NCBI RefSeq assembly: GCF_963556105.2
Contig: NZ_OY829944.1
Coordinates: 1,833,501 to 1,897,500, forward strand
Origin: an uncultured Tolumonas sp.
GTDB lineage: Bacteria; Pseudomonadota; Gammaproteobacteria; Enterobacterales; Aeromonadaceae
Direction: 5' to 3'
Length of the DNA: 64,000 bases
Shown here: positions 37,516 through 45,839 of the stretch, in pieces
How the letters are laid out: every line of letters starts with the position of its first letter
How positions within the stretch are numbered: the first letter of the stretch is position 1
The notes under the pieces: model-generated
Told to the model about the DNA's origin: nothing
Database searches by the model: none
What the model saw: the letters and a program-made list of their open reading frames with translations, nothing else
Translations under genes and position numbers: made by a program

Positions 37516-37686
37516 AATTTCGTGACAGCGAACATTGCGCTGTCACGGTGATGGATAAAAGAGATTCAGAATGAGATTCATAACTTTCATGCTATTAGAT
37601 GATTTTAAAAAGCTGCATCCATAAAAATTACTTCATGAACAAGCTACTACAGTTTGGATTCTTTCACTTTGGTAAGTATTAGAAAT

Positions 37687-37720
37687 AAAAAAGAGAATCA
37701 CCATATCAGTATTCTCTTTT
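37687..37720. terminator. Bidirectional stem-loop
   Basis: AAAAGAGAAT (37689-37698) and ATTCTCTTTT (37711-37720) form a perfect 10-bp stem with a 12-nt loop, A-rich on the left and T-rich on the right. Confidence 0.6.
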
Positions 37721-37833
37721 AGCTACACAGTAATCAAAATGAAAGCTCAGCAAACCCTTATGACATCAACAAAAAGTTCAGCAATGCTCAACATTATGTT
37801 TTTCCTTTGTCTTGGTTTCTTTCATCGGTTACT

Positions 37834-37863
37834 AAAAAAGCCCCGGATTATTCAGCCGGGGAA
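37834..37863 (-). terminator. Rho-independent terminator of the fructose PTS gene
   Basis: On the minus strand, CCCCGG, a 9-nt loop and CCGGGG are followed by a T-run, 22-50 nt after the EIIBC stop. Confidence 0.85.
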
Positions 37864-37884
37864 GAGGACGCACGTATAAGTGTT

Positions 37885-39264
37885 TTATGCTTCCTGAACT
37901 TCCATGGCTGGTTTCAGAACCGCATACATCAAACCGGTGAGCGCTGTACCTGCTGCAATCGCAATCAGATACATACCCACATGACCTACTGCATTTGGAA
38001 TGGCCAGTACAAATAGACCACCATGTGGTGCCATTAATGTGCAGCCAAACAACATAGACAGAGCACCAGCTAATGCACCGCCCGCCATAGTAGAAGGAAT
38101 CACTCGCATCGGGTCACGTGCTGCAAAGGGAATGGCACCTTCAGAAATAAAACACAAACCTAGCACAAAGGAGGCCTTACCCGCTTCACGTTCAGCTTCG
38201 GTAAATTTGTCGCGGGACACAAAAGTTGCTACACCCATACCCAACGCGGGAACCATACCTGCGGCCATAATTGCAGCCATCGGAAGGTATGATTGAGAGG
38301 CTAACAATCCGACACCAAAGGTATAAGCGGCTTTATTGACCGGGCCACCCAAATCGAAACATTGCATTGCTCCCAAAATAACCCCGAGCAAAACGGCATT
38401 CGCGGAAGTCATGCCAGCGAGGAAGTGCGTTAATCCTGCCATTGCGGCAGAGACTGGGCCACCCACGATATAGATCATGATAAGCCCAGTCACTAAGCTG
38501 GAAATTAACGGAATGATCAATATTGGTTTTAATGCTGCCATCGTCTGAGGCAATTTGACGTTATCTGTGACAAATTTAGCACTGTAACCGCCGATGAAGC
38601 CCGCGACGATCCCACCGAGAAAGCCCGCTCCAGCAGAAGTTGCCAACATACCGCCAATCAAACCCGGAGCCAAGCCCGGCCGGTCAGCGATAGAGAATGC
38701 AATAAAACCTGCCAACACTGGCACCATCAAGCCAAAGGCACCTGCGCCGCCACCGATCTGCATTAAGGCTGCGGCTAATGTGCCTTGTTCTTTGAATGCA
38801 GTAATCCCAAAGACAAAAGAGAGCGCGATGCATAAGCCACCCGCGACGACCAACGGTAACATATGAGAAACGCCGGTCATCAAATGTTTGTATATACCGG
38901 GTAACTCCGCTTTGCCGGAATGAGGTTGGACTGTTGCTGAATTACTTTTAAACACGGCTTGTGTAGCCAGCGCATGATCAATTTCTTGTGCGGTTTTTTT
39001 CAGTGCAGCGCCGGTGCTGGTTTTATAAAGTTTTTTACCGGCAAATCGTGATAAATCGAGTTCGATATCAGCAGCAATAATAACAATATCCGCCTGTGCG
39101 ATCTCTTCGGTGGTTAGCGCGTTTTTAGCACCCACAGAACCTCGTGTTTCTACTTTTATCCAATACCCTCGTTTTTTAGCTTCTTCTTCTAATGCTTCGG
39201 CTGCCATAAAAGTATGGGCAACACCCGTCGGACAGGCAGTAATAGCAACAATACGTTTGCTCAT
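37885..39264 (-). CDS. PTS fructose-type EIIBC
   Basis: This 459-residue permease has an EIIB domain at residues 1-100 (phospho-acceptor Cys11 in ITACPTGVAHTFMAAEAL) and a multi-spanning EIIC domain at about 125-455, with GGPVNKAAYTFGVGL and SEGAIPFAA, both typical of the fructose family. It lacks the duplicated EIIB' of FruA, and no EIIA or FPr gene is adjacent, so phosphoryl transfer must use proteins encoded elsewhere. The ATG at 39264 gives the standard N-terminus; an in-frame ATG at 39309 is less likely. The sugar may be fructose or a related ketose or polyol. An SgrR-like regulator and a shikimate dehydrogenase-like gene lie upstream. Confidence 0.9.
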   Translation of the reverse strand: MSKRIVAITACPTGVAHTFMAAEALEEEAKKRGYWIKVETRGSVGAKNALTTEEIAQADIVIIAADIELDLSRFAGKKLYKTSTGAALKKTAQEIDHALATQAVFKSNSATVQPHSGKAELPGIYKHLMTGVSHMLPLVVAGGLCIALSFVFGITAFKEQGTLAAALMQIGGGAGAFGLMVPVLAGFIAFSIADRPGLAPGLIGGMLATSAGAGFLGGIVAGFIGGYSAKFVTDNVKLPQTMAALKPILIIPLISSLVTGLIMIYIVGGPVSAAMAGLTHFLAGMTSANAVLLGVILGAMQCFDLGGPVNKAAYTFGVGLLASQSYLPMAAIMAAGMVPALGMGVATFVSRDKFTEAEREAGKASFVLGLCFISEGAIPFAARDPMRVIPSTMAGGALAGALSMLFGCTLMAPHGGLFVLAIPNAVGHVGMYLIAIAAGTALTGLMYAVLKPAMEVQEA

Positions 39265-39367
39265 GGGGGACACCTTAGGTTTGTTTTTGGTTTGCTGAAT
39301 AACAAGCACGTCAGTACTTCACTGTCTCTGCTGTGCTTGTCGTTTTAAAATTTGCAGGTTGAGAATG

Positions 39368-40186
39368 TTATTCCCGGGAATATTTTGCCGCCTGACGAAA
39401 TAATTCATCGCTAGGGCGAATGCCGGTATATAACGCAAATTGTTCAACGGCTTGTATGGCAAATACTTCGGAACCGGTGATCACGGTTTTATTTTGCGAT
39501 TTGGCATAACGGATCAAGGGTGTTTCTGCTGGCAATGCTACCACATCAAAAATCACTTTAGCCTGGTGAACCTCTTCTTGGTTATACGCTAATTTTTCAC
39601 TGTCTGGCCCGCCAGACATACCAATCGGTGTTGCGTTAATTAATAGATCAGCTTGTATACCATCCATCGTTAACCGCCATTCAAAACCACATAATTCAGC
39701 CAGTTGTTTGCCGGTTTTTTCTTCAATTGCGACAATATAACCTTTCTTAAACCCTGCATCTCTTAAAGCACAGGCGACGGCTTTAGCCATTCCGCCACTG
39801 CCTTTTAATGCAAAAACGTAATCATTAGGCACTTGGTATTGCGCCAGTAATTTCGCAATCGCGATATAGTCAGTGTTATATGCTTTCAAATAGCCATCAG
39901 TATTAACGATTGTATTCACTGAATTAATGGATTTTGCGGATGGATCTAATTCATCCACCATCGGAATACAGGCTTCTTTAAACGGCATTGAAATCGCGCA
40001 ACCACGAATACCTAATGCGCGTACACCACCAATAGCAGCATTAAGATCTGACGTAGTGAATGCTTTGTATAAATAATCCAGATCCAATGCATCATATAAA
40101 TAGTTATGAAACCGAGTGCCAAAATTACTGGGTCTTGCCGCTAGTGACATACAAATAGTCGTGTTTTTATTCAGATGTTTTGTCAT
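39368..40186 (-). CDS. Shikimate dehydrogenase-like protein (SdhL / HI0607 type)
   Basis: This 272-residue protein has the AroE fold: an N-terminal substrate domain with the catalytic Lys in ISMPFKEACIPMVDEL and the Asn/Thr/Asp of NSVNTIVNTDGYL and YNTDY, then a Rossmann domain with ALKGSGGMAKAVACAL. The short, divergent form without the usual AGG.GAA start resembles the SDH-like group, which has low shikimate activity and unclear roles. It is minus-strand upstream of the PTS gene, possibly co-transcribed, and divergent from the SgrR-like regulator. It is not the housekeeping aroE by appearance. Confidence 0.8.
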   Translation of the reverse strand: MTKHLNKNTTICMSLAARPSNFGTRFHNYLYDALDLDYLYKAFTTSDLNAAIGGVRALGIRGCAISMPFKEACIPMVDELDPSAKSINSVNTIVNTDGYLKAYNTDYIAIAKLLAQYQVPNDYVFALKGSGGMAKAVACALRDAGFKKGYIVAIEEKTGKQLAELCGFEWRLTMDGIQADLLINATPIGMSGGPDSEKLAYNQEEVHQAKVIFDVVALPAETPLIRYAKSQNKTVITGSEVFAIQAVEQFALYTGIRPSDELFRQAAKYSRE

Positions 40187-40413
40187 TGTTTTTGCTCCAT
40201 AAATAAGTGATGGTTTGATTGACCAAATAAAATTAATCAGGCTATTTTTCTTAATTGCATCAGCAATATTTCACTGTGCTGGTTCGAACTTAATAAGTTG
40301 CATTTGAGTGAAATTTATTTTTCTTTGACTCGAAAGCTTGCGGTTGAGAAAAGAATGAACTAAAAAGGAGTTATTAAAAACTGCTGACTTTAAAATAAAT
40401 TGGTTCCTCTTTT

Positions 40414-42222
40414 ATGTCCGGACGTCGTCTTGAACAACAATATCTGAAGTTACTCAGCCAGTTTGGCTTGCTTGAGGTAGCGACAACGTTACAAGAACTG
40501 GCTGATCAACTCTGTTGTACCCGGCGCCATATGCGTAGTTTGCTGACACAAATGTACTCGTTAGGCTGGATCAACTGGCAAGCAGAAGCGGGCCGGGGGC
40601 GTCGTTCATATCTGCAATTACTACGAAATGAACATCAGTTACTGAGTGATAAAGCCGACAAATTACTTGATGCTGGCTGCTTTAGTGAAGCCATTGAACT
40701 GCTTGGTGAAGAGAAACAGCTCATTGCACCGCTGTTACGCGCAAAACTGGGGTATAGCATTCGGGCTGATCATCAGACTTTGCGAGTGCCTTATTACCGG
40801 ACGATGCCAAATCTTTATCCTGGCACGCCATTACGTCGTTCTGAGTTGCATCTGGTAAGACAGATATTTAACGGGTTAACCCGCATAAATGAGGAAAAAG
40901 GGGAAGTAGAAGCTGATCTGGCTCATCACTGGCGAACGCTGGAGCCACTGCATTGGCGCTTTTACCTGCGCCCAGCAGTGCAATTCCACGATGGTCGTGA
41001 ATTATGCGCAGCAGATGTGGTTGCTTCATTAACGCGTTGCGCTCAATTGCCCCTTTATTCGCATATTGGACAGATCAGCCAATTTGGAACACTCGGTGTT
41101 GATATTCAGCTTACTGAAGTCGATAACCATCTGCCTTTACTGCTATCGAATATTGAAGCCATGATTTTGCCGGCAGATCATGCATCGCGGATCGCTTTTG
41201 CCGCTAAACCTATAGGTACTGGCCCATATTGTGTGGCTGAAAATGATGATTGGCATTTGCGGCTCAAAGCCTTTGATCATTATTTTGGCTTACGGGCATT
41301 ACTGGATGAAGTGGAAATTTTAATGTGGCCTGAACTAAGCGTTTCGCAGCCGTTAGATAAACAACAAAATCATCTTCTAAAATCAGTCACGGATAGCGCG
41401 AAGCATACTCCCGAGATTTCCACTGATACGGCGACTTGGTTAAGTTCCAGCCTGAGTGATGTTGATTATGCTGCTGGGCTAGTGGCGGGTTTTACTGGCA
41501 AACCATCTGATGTATTCAGTGAAATGTTCCTTGAAAAAGGGGGCTATTTCTTACTTTGTGATAGTCGATCATCGTTTTGGCAAGGAATTGAACAACGACG
41601 TTGGTTGCGGGAAAAAGTAAGCCCTCATGTGTTACTGCGGCAGTTGGTTGAGCCTATACGTCATTTTTGGGTTCCGACCGGCAGTCTGCTGCCAACTTGG
41701 TTTCACTGTATGATGCCCTGCAATTCGGAAAGCCCATTCCAGTTAGAGCAGAATACTAAACCTGTACTGCGGCTGGCGTATCATAAGCAGCATCCGGAAT
41801 ATCATATGCTGACTGTGTTGATGGCAAATGTATTGGCGCTAGAGGGAGTGGAATTAGAAACTGTAGCACTTACTTATACTGATTGGGCTGATGGTAATGC
41901 AGATGTTGACCTGTGGCTGGGTACCGTCAATTTTGCTGTGCCTGAAGCTTGGAATGTCGGCTGTTGGTTACTGGGTACACCGTTATTGCGGCAATCAATT
42001 TCCGGCGGAGATATTGCGCAATTGAATGATTGGATGACCAAATGGCGGAATAACACTATTAATGCTGAAGAATTAATGAGATTTGCAACTACTTCCGGTT
42101 GGTTACAACCTCTATTTCACCATTGGATGCGCTTAAAAGGCCCTGAACAAGCAAAAGGCATTCACTTAAACAATCTTGGCTGGTTTGATTTTAAGTCAAC
42201 CTGGATTGAACCTGAATTATAA
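40414..42222 (+). CDS. SgrR-like transcriptional regulator with solute-binding domain
   Basis: The 602-residue protein has an N-terminal SgrR-type winged HTH (residues 1-115: LEQQYLKLLSQFGLLEVATT, then LQELADQLCCTRRHMRSLL) and a long C-terminal domain related to periplasmic oligopeptide-binding proteins (LYPGTPLRRSELHLVRQIFN, then FYLRPAVQFHDGRELCAADV). E. coli SgrR senses phosphosugar stress and activates the sRNA SgrS and sugar efflux. Here it is divergent from a PTS-associated operon, which fits sugar-phosphate sensing. No SgrS-like RNA was recognised in the 228-bp gap. It is somewhat longer than E. coli SgrR (551 residues). Confidence 0.85.
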   Translation: MSGRRLEQQYLKLLSQFGLLEVATTLQELADQLCCTRRHMRSLLTQMYSLGWINWQAEAGRGRRSYLQLLRNEHQLLSDKADKLLDAGCFSEAIELLGEEKQLIAPLLRAKLGYSIRADHQTLRVPYYRTMPNLYPGTPLRRSELHLVRQIFNGLTRINEEKGEVEADLAHHWRTLEPLHWRFYLRPAVQFHDGRELCAADVVASLTRCAQLPLYSHIGQISQFGTLGVDIQLTEVDNHLPLLLSNIEAMILPADHASRIAFAAKPIGTGPYCVAENDDWHLRLKAFDHYFGLRALLDEVEILMWPELSVSQPLDKQQNHLLKSVTDSAKHTPEISTDTATWLSSSLSDVDYAAGLVAGFTGKPSDVFSEMFLEKGGYFLLCDSRSSFWQGIEQRRWLREKVSPHVLLRQLVEPIRHFWVPTGSLLPTWFHCMMPCNSESPFQLEQNTKPVLRLAYHKQHPEYHMLTVLMANVLALEGVELETVALTYTDWADGNADVDLWLGTVNFAVPEAWNVGCWLLGTPLLRQSISGGDIAQLNDWMTKWRNNTINAEELMRFATTSGWLQPLFHHWMRLKGPEQAKGIHLNNLGWFDFKSTWIEPEL

Positions 42223-42330
42223 ATATAATTATAAAGGTTTTTTCATAAAAGCCCCAGATTGCACAAGGTGTCTAATGAGCTGCATGAGAGTTCATTTAAC
42301 CATTCAATTGAGCAACGGATCAGTTAAACA

Positions 42331-42428
42331 ATGGAATATCAACTTACATTCGCTGATAGCGGATTTTCCAGTAAACGTCGTAAAACTAGCAAAGAAATTT
42401 TTCTTTCCAGAATGGATATTTTATTTTT
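42331..42428 (+). pseudogene. IS5-family transposase remnant, N-terminal part, interrupted by IS200/IS605
   Basis: An ATG at 42331 encodes [20 protein letters not shown], then [11 protein letters not shown], the typical start of IS5-group transposases (QLTFADAEY..KRRKTRKEIFLARMD). Similarity stops where the IS200/IS605 element begins and resumes at about 43071. Confidence 0.7.
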
Positions 42429-42431
42429 AAC

Positions 42432-43064
42432 TGAAAACCACGTCCTATGGACGTGGTTATCTACTTTTTGGCTCTGCCTATAGATGCTACTCATGGAAAA
42501 TCCAAATCTGTTGTCCCCACAACCGATAAGGAAAATCCATGAGTAGATTTGAAAAAGCATCCCATGTGATCTGGCATTGTCAATATCACATAATTTGGAC
42601 CCCTAAGTGCCGTTTTCGTATATTAAAAGACAATGTAGGGAAAGAAGTTTATCGACAGATCCGGATATTATGCGACCAATTGAAAATACAGATAGTGGAA
42701 TTAAATGTCCAAATAGACCATGTGCATCTTTTGGTAAAAATTCCGCCTAGGCTATCAGTATCTGAAGTTATGGGTCATTTAAAAGGAAGAACAGCGATCC
42801 GATTGTTCAATAAATTTCCCTATTTGAGAAAGCATAAGTTGTGGGGAAATCATTTTTGGGCAAAGGGTTATTGCGTTGACACTGTAGGTGTGAATGCAGA
42901 AATGATAAAGAAATATGTAAAGTACCAAGAGAAACACGAGCTGGATGATAAACAATTGTCATTACAGAATATCTAAACTGAAAGGCGAAGGCCCTTAGGG
43001 TAAGAGCCAAGTACGCCCCTATGGGGCGCTAAAGCAATGCCGCCTTCTATGAAGGCGGATTTTT
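42432..43064 (+). mobile_element. IS200/IS605-family insertion sequence
   Basis: The element contains one tnpA gene and is bounded by structured ends. The left hairpin is AACCACGTCC/TAT/GGACGTGGTT at 42436-42458. The right-end hairpins are GCCCC/TAT/GGGGC at 43015-43027 and CCGCCTTC/TAT/GAAGGCGG at 43040-43058. All three share a TAT triloop. Such subterminal hairpins, rather than inverted repeats, are the ends recognised by HUH-type TnpA. No TnpB (accessory) gene is present. The exact termini are estimated within a few bases. Confidence 0.8.
42539..42976 (+). CDS. tnpA: IS200/IS605 family transposase TnpA
   Basis: This 145-residue Y1 HUH transposase has the HVH metal-binding motif in VQIDHVHLLVKIPP and the probable nucleophile Tyr in MIKKYVKYQEKH. 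The N-terminal region (HCQYHIIWTPKCRFRIL) and LKGRTAIRLFNKFP are family-typical. It catalyses single-strand peel-and-paste transposition. The gene is intact, including motifs and length, so the element may still be active. It lies within a decayed IS5-type transposase. Confidence 0.93.
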   Translation: MSRFEKASHVIWHCQYHIIWTPKCRFRILKDNVGKEVYRQIRILCDQLKIQIVELNVQIDHVHLLVKIPPRLSVSEVMGHLKGRTAIRLFNKFPYLRKHKLWGNHFWAKGYCVDTVGVNAEMIKKYVKYQEKHELDDKQLSLQNI

Positions 43065-43070
43065 ACTATC

Positions 43071-43236
43071 TAGAGCCCATGTTATTAGCGCTTATTGGAC
43101 CTATTTATCTAAAGCATTGGTCGCCAGCTCTATCCGTTACAAACGCTGTTTCGTATTCATTGCTTACAGTATTGGTACAACCTGAGTTATGGCGCAATGG
43201 GGTATGCGCTATATAAAATTACTGATCTGACCCAGC
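43071..43236 (+). pseudogene. IS5-family transposase remnant, continuation after the insertion
   Basis: Just after the IS200/IS605 right end the sequence reads [11 protein letters not shown] in one frame. After a frameshift it reads [20 protein letters not shown], then [10 protein letters not shown] in another. These correspond to LLALI.P.Y.K and [28 protein letters not shown] of IS5-group transposases, in the order expected after the fragment at 42331. The gene is therefore interrupted, frameshifted and truncated. Confidence 0.75.
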
Positions 43237-43285
43237 AACACGGCAATAGCTTGTTCAAAAACAGTTGTTTACGTTCTTCATTATA

Positions 43286-43307
43286 ATGAGTTTCAAGTGA
43301 AACTCAT
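43286..43307. repeat. Perfect inverted repeat near the left side of the mobilizable module
   Basis: ATGAGTTTCA, AG, TGAAACTCAT: a 10-bp perfect palindrome with a 2-nt centre, about 155 bp from the relaxase stop. It could be a boundary or recombination site or a stem-loop; the function is unknown. Confidence 0.4.
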
Positions 43308-43461
43308 TACCCCAGCAGGTTAAATATTAAGTAGTGACAACTATCCTGCCTGAGGGAGCTAATACCGGACAGTAAATTAGTTACATTGAGAGGACAAATA
43401 TCAACGTTTTGTTCTTCATGCTTGCTTAAAAAATAGGGCACTCCTTGCTCTACATAACAAT

Positions 43462-44844
43462 TTAATACGTAAATACTTCATATTCTTGTATTTGATTTTT
43501 TGATGTAATTTCTGTGTTTTGTTGCACAGATGAAGGTAATTCTAAAGTGTGTACTCTAGGATCTTCAAAGCGCGTTAATGCTTTCCAGTCGGTATAATCA
43601 TTGAGTCGCAGGTCTGTCACCAATTGCGGTTCTACATCTCTGAAGTCCTGATCTCGTTCAAATATGGCTGAAAATATCTTAAGCATTGCTTCTACCAATT
43701 TCAGATGATCCCGCTCTGCTTTTGTTCGGCATAGGTAGAACAACACTGCATTAATGCCATTGGAACGAATGTAGTTAGGTCTTTGCGTTTTTGTTTTCAA
43801 ACACCGGACTTTTGATTTGGGTATTGGAATACAGAGATAGAAATAACTGTAGCCATGGTTCATTTTTGGAAGAGAAGGGGAGTTACTGCTTTGTTGAGTT
43901 GGCGATACATCTGGCAACTCGCGGGGGGCAAATGGGCGGTTTTCTCTTTCTTTCTCGTTTGTATGTTCCAGTGCTGGGTTGTCGCAGGCAGGGATATAGG
44001 TGATACCTTGCTTAATCAATCCAGGTAATGCGTATCGGCGATTAGCGCCCAGCTTTCCTCCAGGGATACTCATGTCTTTGAATCGGTAGCAAATCCCCTT
44101 TGCTTTGCCGTTTTGAAACTGGATGAAGCAATGCACATCCATTTTTTTGAGCTGTTTGATTAATTCAGGCAATGAATTTTTACCTGATTGGATGCATTGC
44201 TGAATGGCTGCATCAATATAGATACGCAGTTGGTTTTTTATGGAAAAGCGTTCTTTATTGTTGATGTCATTACCATCAAATGGGTCTGCGACAGTTTGTA
44301 GTCCATACTTGGTTTCAAATGTACGCATCAGAGTGGTCGCTTTCACTTTTTCTTGCCATTGGTTGACAACTGGATGGCGGGGAAGGTTTTGAACAGTACA
44401 CGCGGCTATATGAATGTGTTGCTTATCGGTATCATTGTGCTTAGTAACAACATATTTGCAGTGCTGGTAGCCCATTTCTTTCATAAATGTTTTGGTTACA
44501 TCCTGCCACTGAATATTGGTTAATTCCTCCCCAGCGGGGAGGGATATAATAAAGTGCTTGTAAGGTGTTTTAACGGCGGGATTTAGGGCTTCTTGTTTTT
44601 CGATTTCTTTTATAAAAGGATCTACATTTACATTTTCACCTGATATTTTTGAAAAAGTACCAGAGTAGAATGTAAATGTTGGATCGGGTAAATCAATTAG
44701 ATTGGCACAGATATATTCAATGTTATTTTGTTTTGTGCTTGTTAGTAGATGGTCTTTTGTTTTACCAAATATGTAGTGAATTATGTGGGCCCCATCCGCG
44801 CGATTTCCACTTTTATTTTTACATTCAATGATTTCACTAATCAT
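43462..44844 (-). CDS. Relaxase / mobilization nuclease
   Basis: This 460-residue HUH-type relaxase of mobilizable elements has a metal-binding motif KHNDTDKQHIHIAA at about residues 135-150, preceded by YKHFIISLPAGEEL. It carries a basic C-terminal half with several Lys/Arg stretches. Relaxases nick oriT and covalently pilot single-stranded DNA during transfer. The gene overlaps the upstream MobC-like gene by 8 nt, the common mobC-mobA arrangement. Its codon use is more AT-rich than the core genes to the right. The precise MOB class is not assigned. Confidence 0.85.
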   Translation of the reverse strand: MISEIIECKNKSGNRADGAHIIHYIFGKTKDHLLTSTKQNNIEYICANLIDLPDPTFTFYSGTFSKISGENVNVDPFIKEIEKQEALNPAVKTPYKHFIISLPAGEELTNIQWQDVTKTFMKEMGYQHCKYVVTKHNDTDKQHIHIAACTVQNLPRHPVVNQWQEKVKATTLMRTFETKYGLQTVADPFDGNDINNKERFSIKNQLRIYIDAAIQQCIQSGKNSLPELIKQLKKMDVHCFIQFQNGKAKGICYRFKDMSIPGGKLGANRRYALPGLIKQGITYIPACDNPALEHTNEKERENRPFAPRELPDVSPTQQSSNSPSLPKMNHGYSYFYLCIPIPKSKVRCLKTKTQRPNYIRSNGINAVLFYLCRTKAERDHLKLVEAMLKIFSAIFERDQDFRDVEPQLVTDLRLNDYTDWKALTRFEDPRVHTLELPSSVQQNTEITSKNQIQEYEVFTY

Positions 44845-45337
44845 GTTTTCTCTCCTGTGTTTTCAATACGAGAGCATTAAATTCATCAGGTGTGAGGACA
44901 TTGACCATAAAATTAAATAATGTTTCATGATCCATATTGCCATATAACTCTTGTCTCGCTTGTGCTGCTACCTCACCAAATGCATAAAACGATTGGATGA
45001 GGTCAACGGGTTGCTGGTGTTCTGATGCAGTCGCACAGGCGTTGATCGCAGCTAACGCTGTATTGAAATTGTTGTACATTTCAATAAGTGCATCGGCTGT
45101 TTTAATATTAAGTTCTGGAATATTGATAATTGGGCGAGGGGACTCATCTAAAATTTTAGCACGGATGAATGAGGCCATATCATCGTAACCTAGTCTTTCT
45201 CTATTTTGCTCTGCAAGGTGTAATTCATGATCATTGAGATTAGTGGTTTCTCTGTTGCTTCGTTTTAATTTTAACTCTGGTTTCATTTTATAAATAGGAC
45301 GTGTTTTTTCAAATGGATCAATATAATTATTATTCAT
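44837..45337 (-). CDS. MobC-like mobilization accessory protein
   Basis: The 166-residue protein has a basic N-terminus (MKPELKLKRSNRETTNLND), followed by a ribbon-helix-helix-like segment and ASFIRAKILDESPRPIINIP. This resembles MobC proteins, which bind oriT and help the relaxase open DNA. The C-terminal half is helical without obvious motifs. It directly precedes the relaxase and lies just downstream of two inverted repeats that could form oriT. Confidence 0.72.
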   Translation of the reverse strand: MNNNYIDPFEKTRPIYKMKPELKLKRSNRETTNLNDHELHLAEQNRERLGYDDMASFIRAKILDESPRPIINIPELNIKTADALIEMYNNFNTALAAINACATASEHQQPVDLIQSFYAFGEVAAQARQELYGNMDHETLFNFMVNVLTPDEFNALVLKTQERKHD

Positions 45338-45839
45338 GCGCGTATTTCCTTTTTTATTATTATGTTTATTTTTCTTTTAATTATATTGTACATATCCTCG
45401 GGAGAGGATATCAACTAATATTTTCAATAGTTACGCGAAGTAACTACTGAAACCTGCTTGCTAGCCAAATAAGTAATATAAATATATTCATAGTAACTCT
45501 TGTTTTTTTGTTTATAAATATTTCGAGTTAAGTTTATTTTGCACTATTGGTTTGCAAGCTTGTTTTTGCTGATTTTACTTTGCTTTCACAGTCTGCAAAT
45601 TATTGGTTATACTATCCATTTTTATGAGGATAAAAATTAATTTAAGTCATTTAATGAGGAATATTGACTGCTCATTAAATTTTATTTATCAACGCATGTA
45701 ATAGATGTGTGCTGTGAAGAGAAAAATTGAATGGAATAGTGATACTTACGATATTGTTTTTCAGGTCGATTCATTTATCCTATTATCGTAATTTTTAATA
45801 GAGGTCTTCTACCAATGTTTATTTGGTTCTATCGTAGTA
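45338..45839. other. AT-rich non-coding region between mob and integrase genes
   Basis: About 500 bp separate the MobC-like start from the integrase stop. It contains the candidate oriT inverted repeats at 45392-45446 and otherwise AT-rich sequence without a credible gene. Confidence 0.5.
45392..45446. other. Candidate oriT: two perfect inverted repeats upstream of mobC
   Basis: ATATCCTC/GGGA/GAGGATAT at 45392-45411 and TAGTTAC/GCGAA/GTAACTA at 45428-45446 lie 55-110 bp before the MobC-like start. Inverted repeats adjacent to the mob genes are the usual layout of oriT. The repeats are seen directly; the oriT role is inference and no nic site can be assigned. Confidence 0.4.

Larger units (their letters stand above)
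37182..37884. other. Intergenic region with repeat A, hairpins and terminators
   Basis: About 700 bp. It holds family A copy 4 (37474), an adjacent hairpin (37521-37547), a bidirectional stem (37687-37720) and the fructose-PTS terminator (37834-37863). No convincing gene was found. Confidence 0.5.

Noticed and set aside
37807-38016. Plus-strand frame over the fructose PTS terminator
   Set aside because: It runs through the terminator and antisense to the EIIBC gene; no coding signs.
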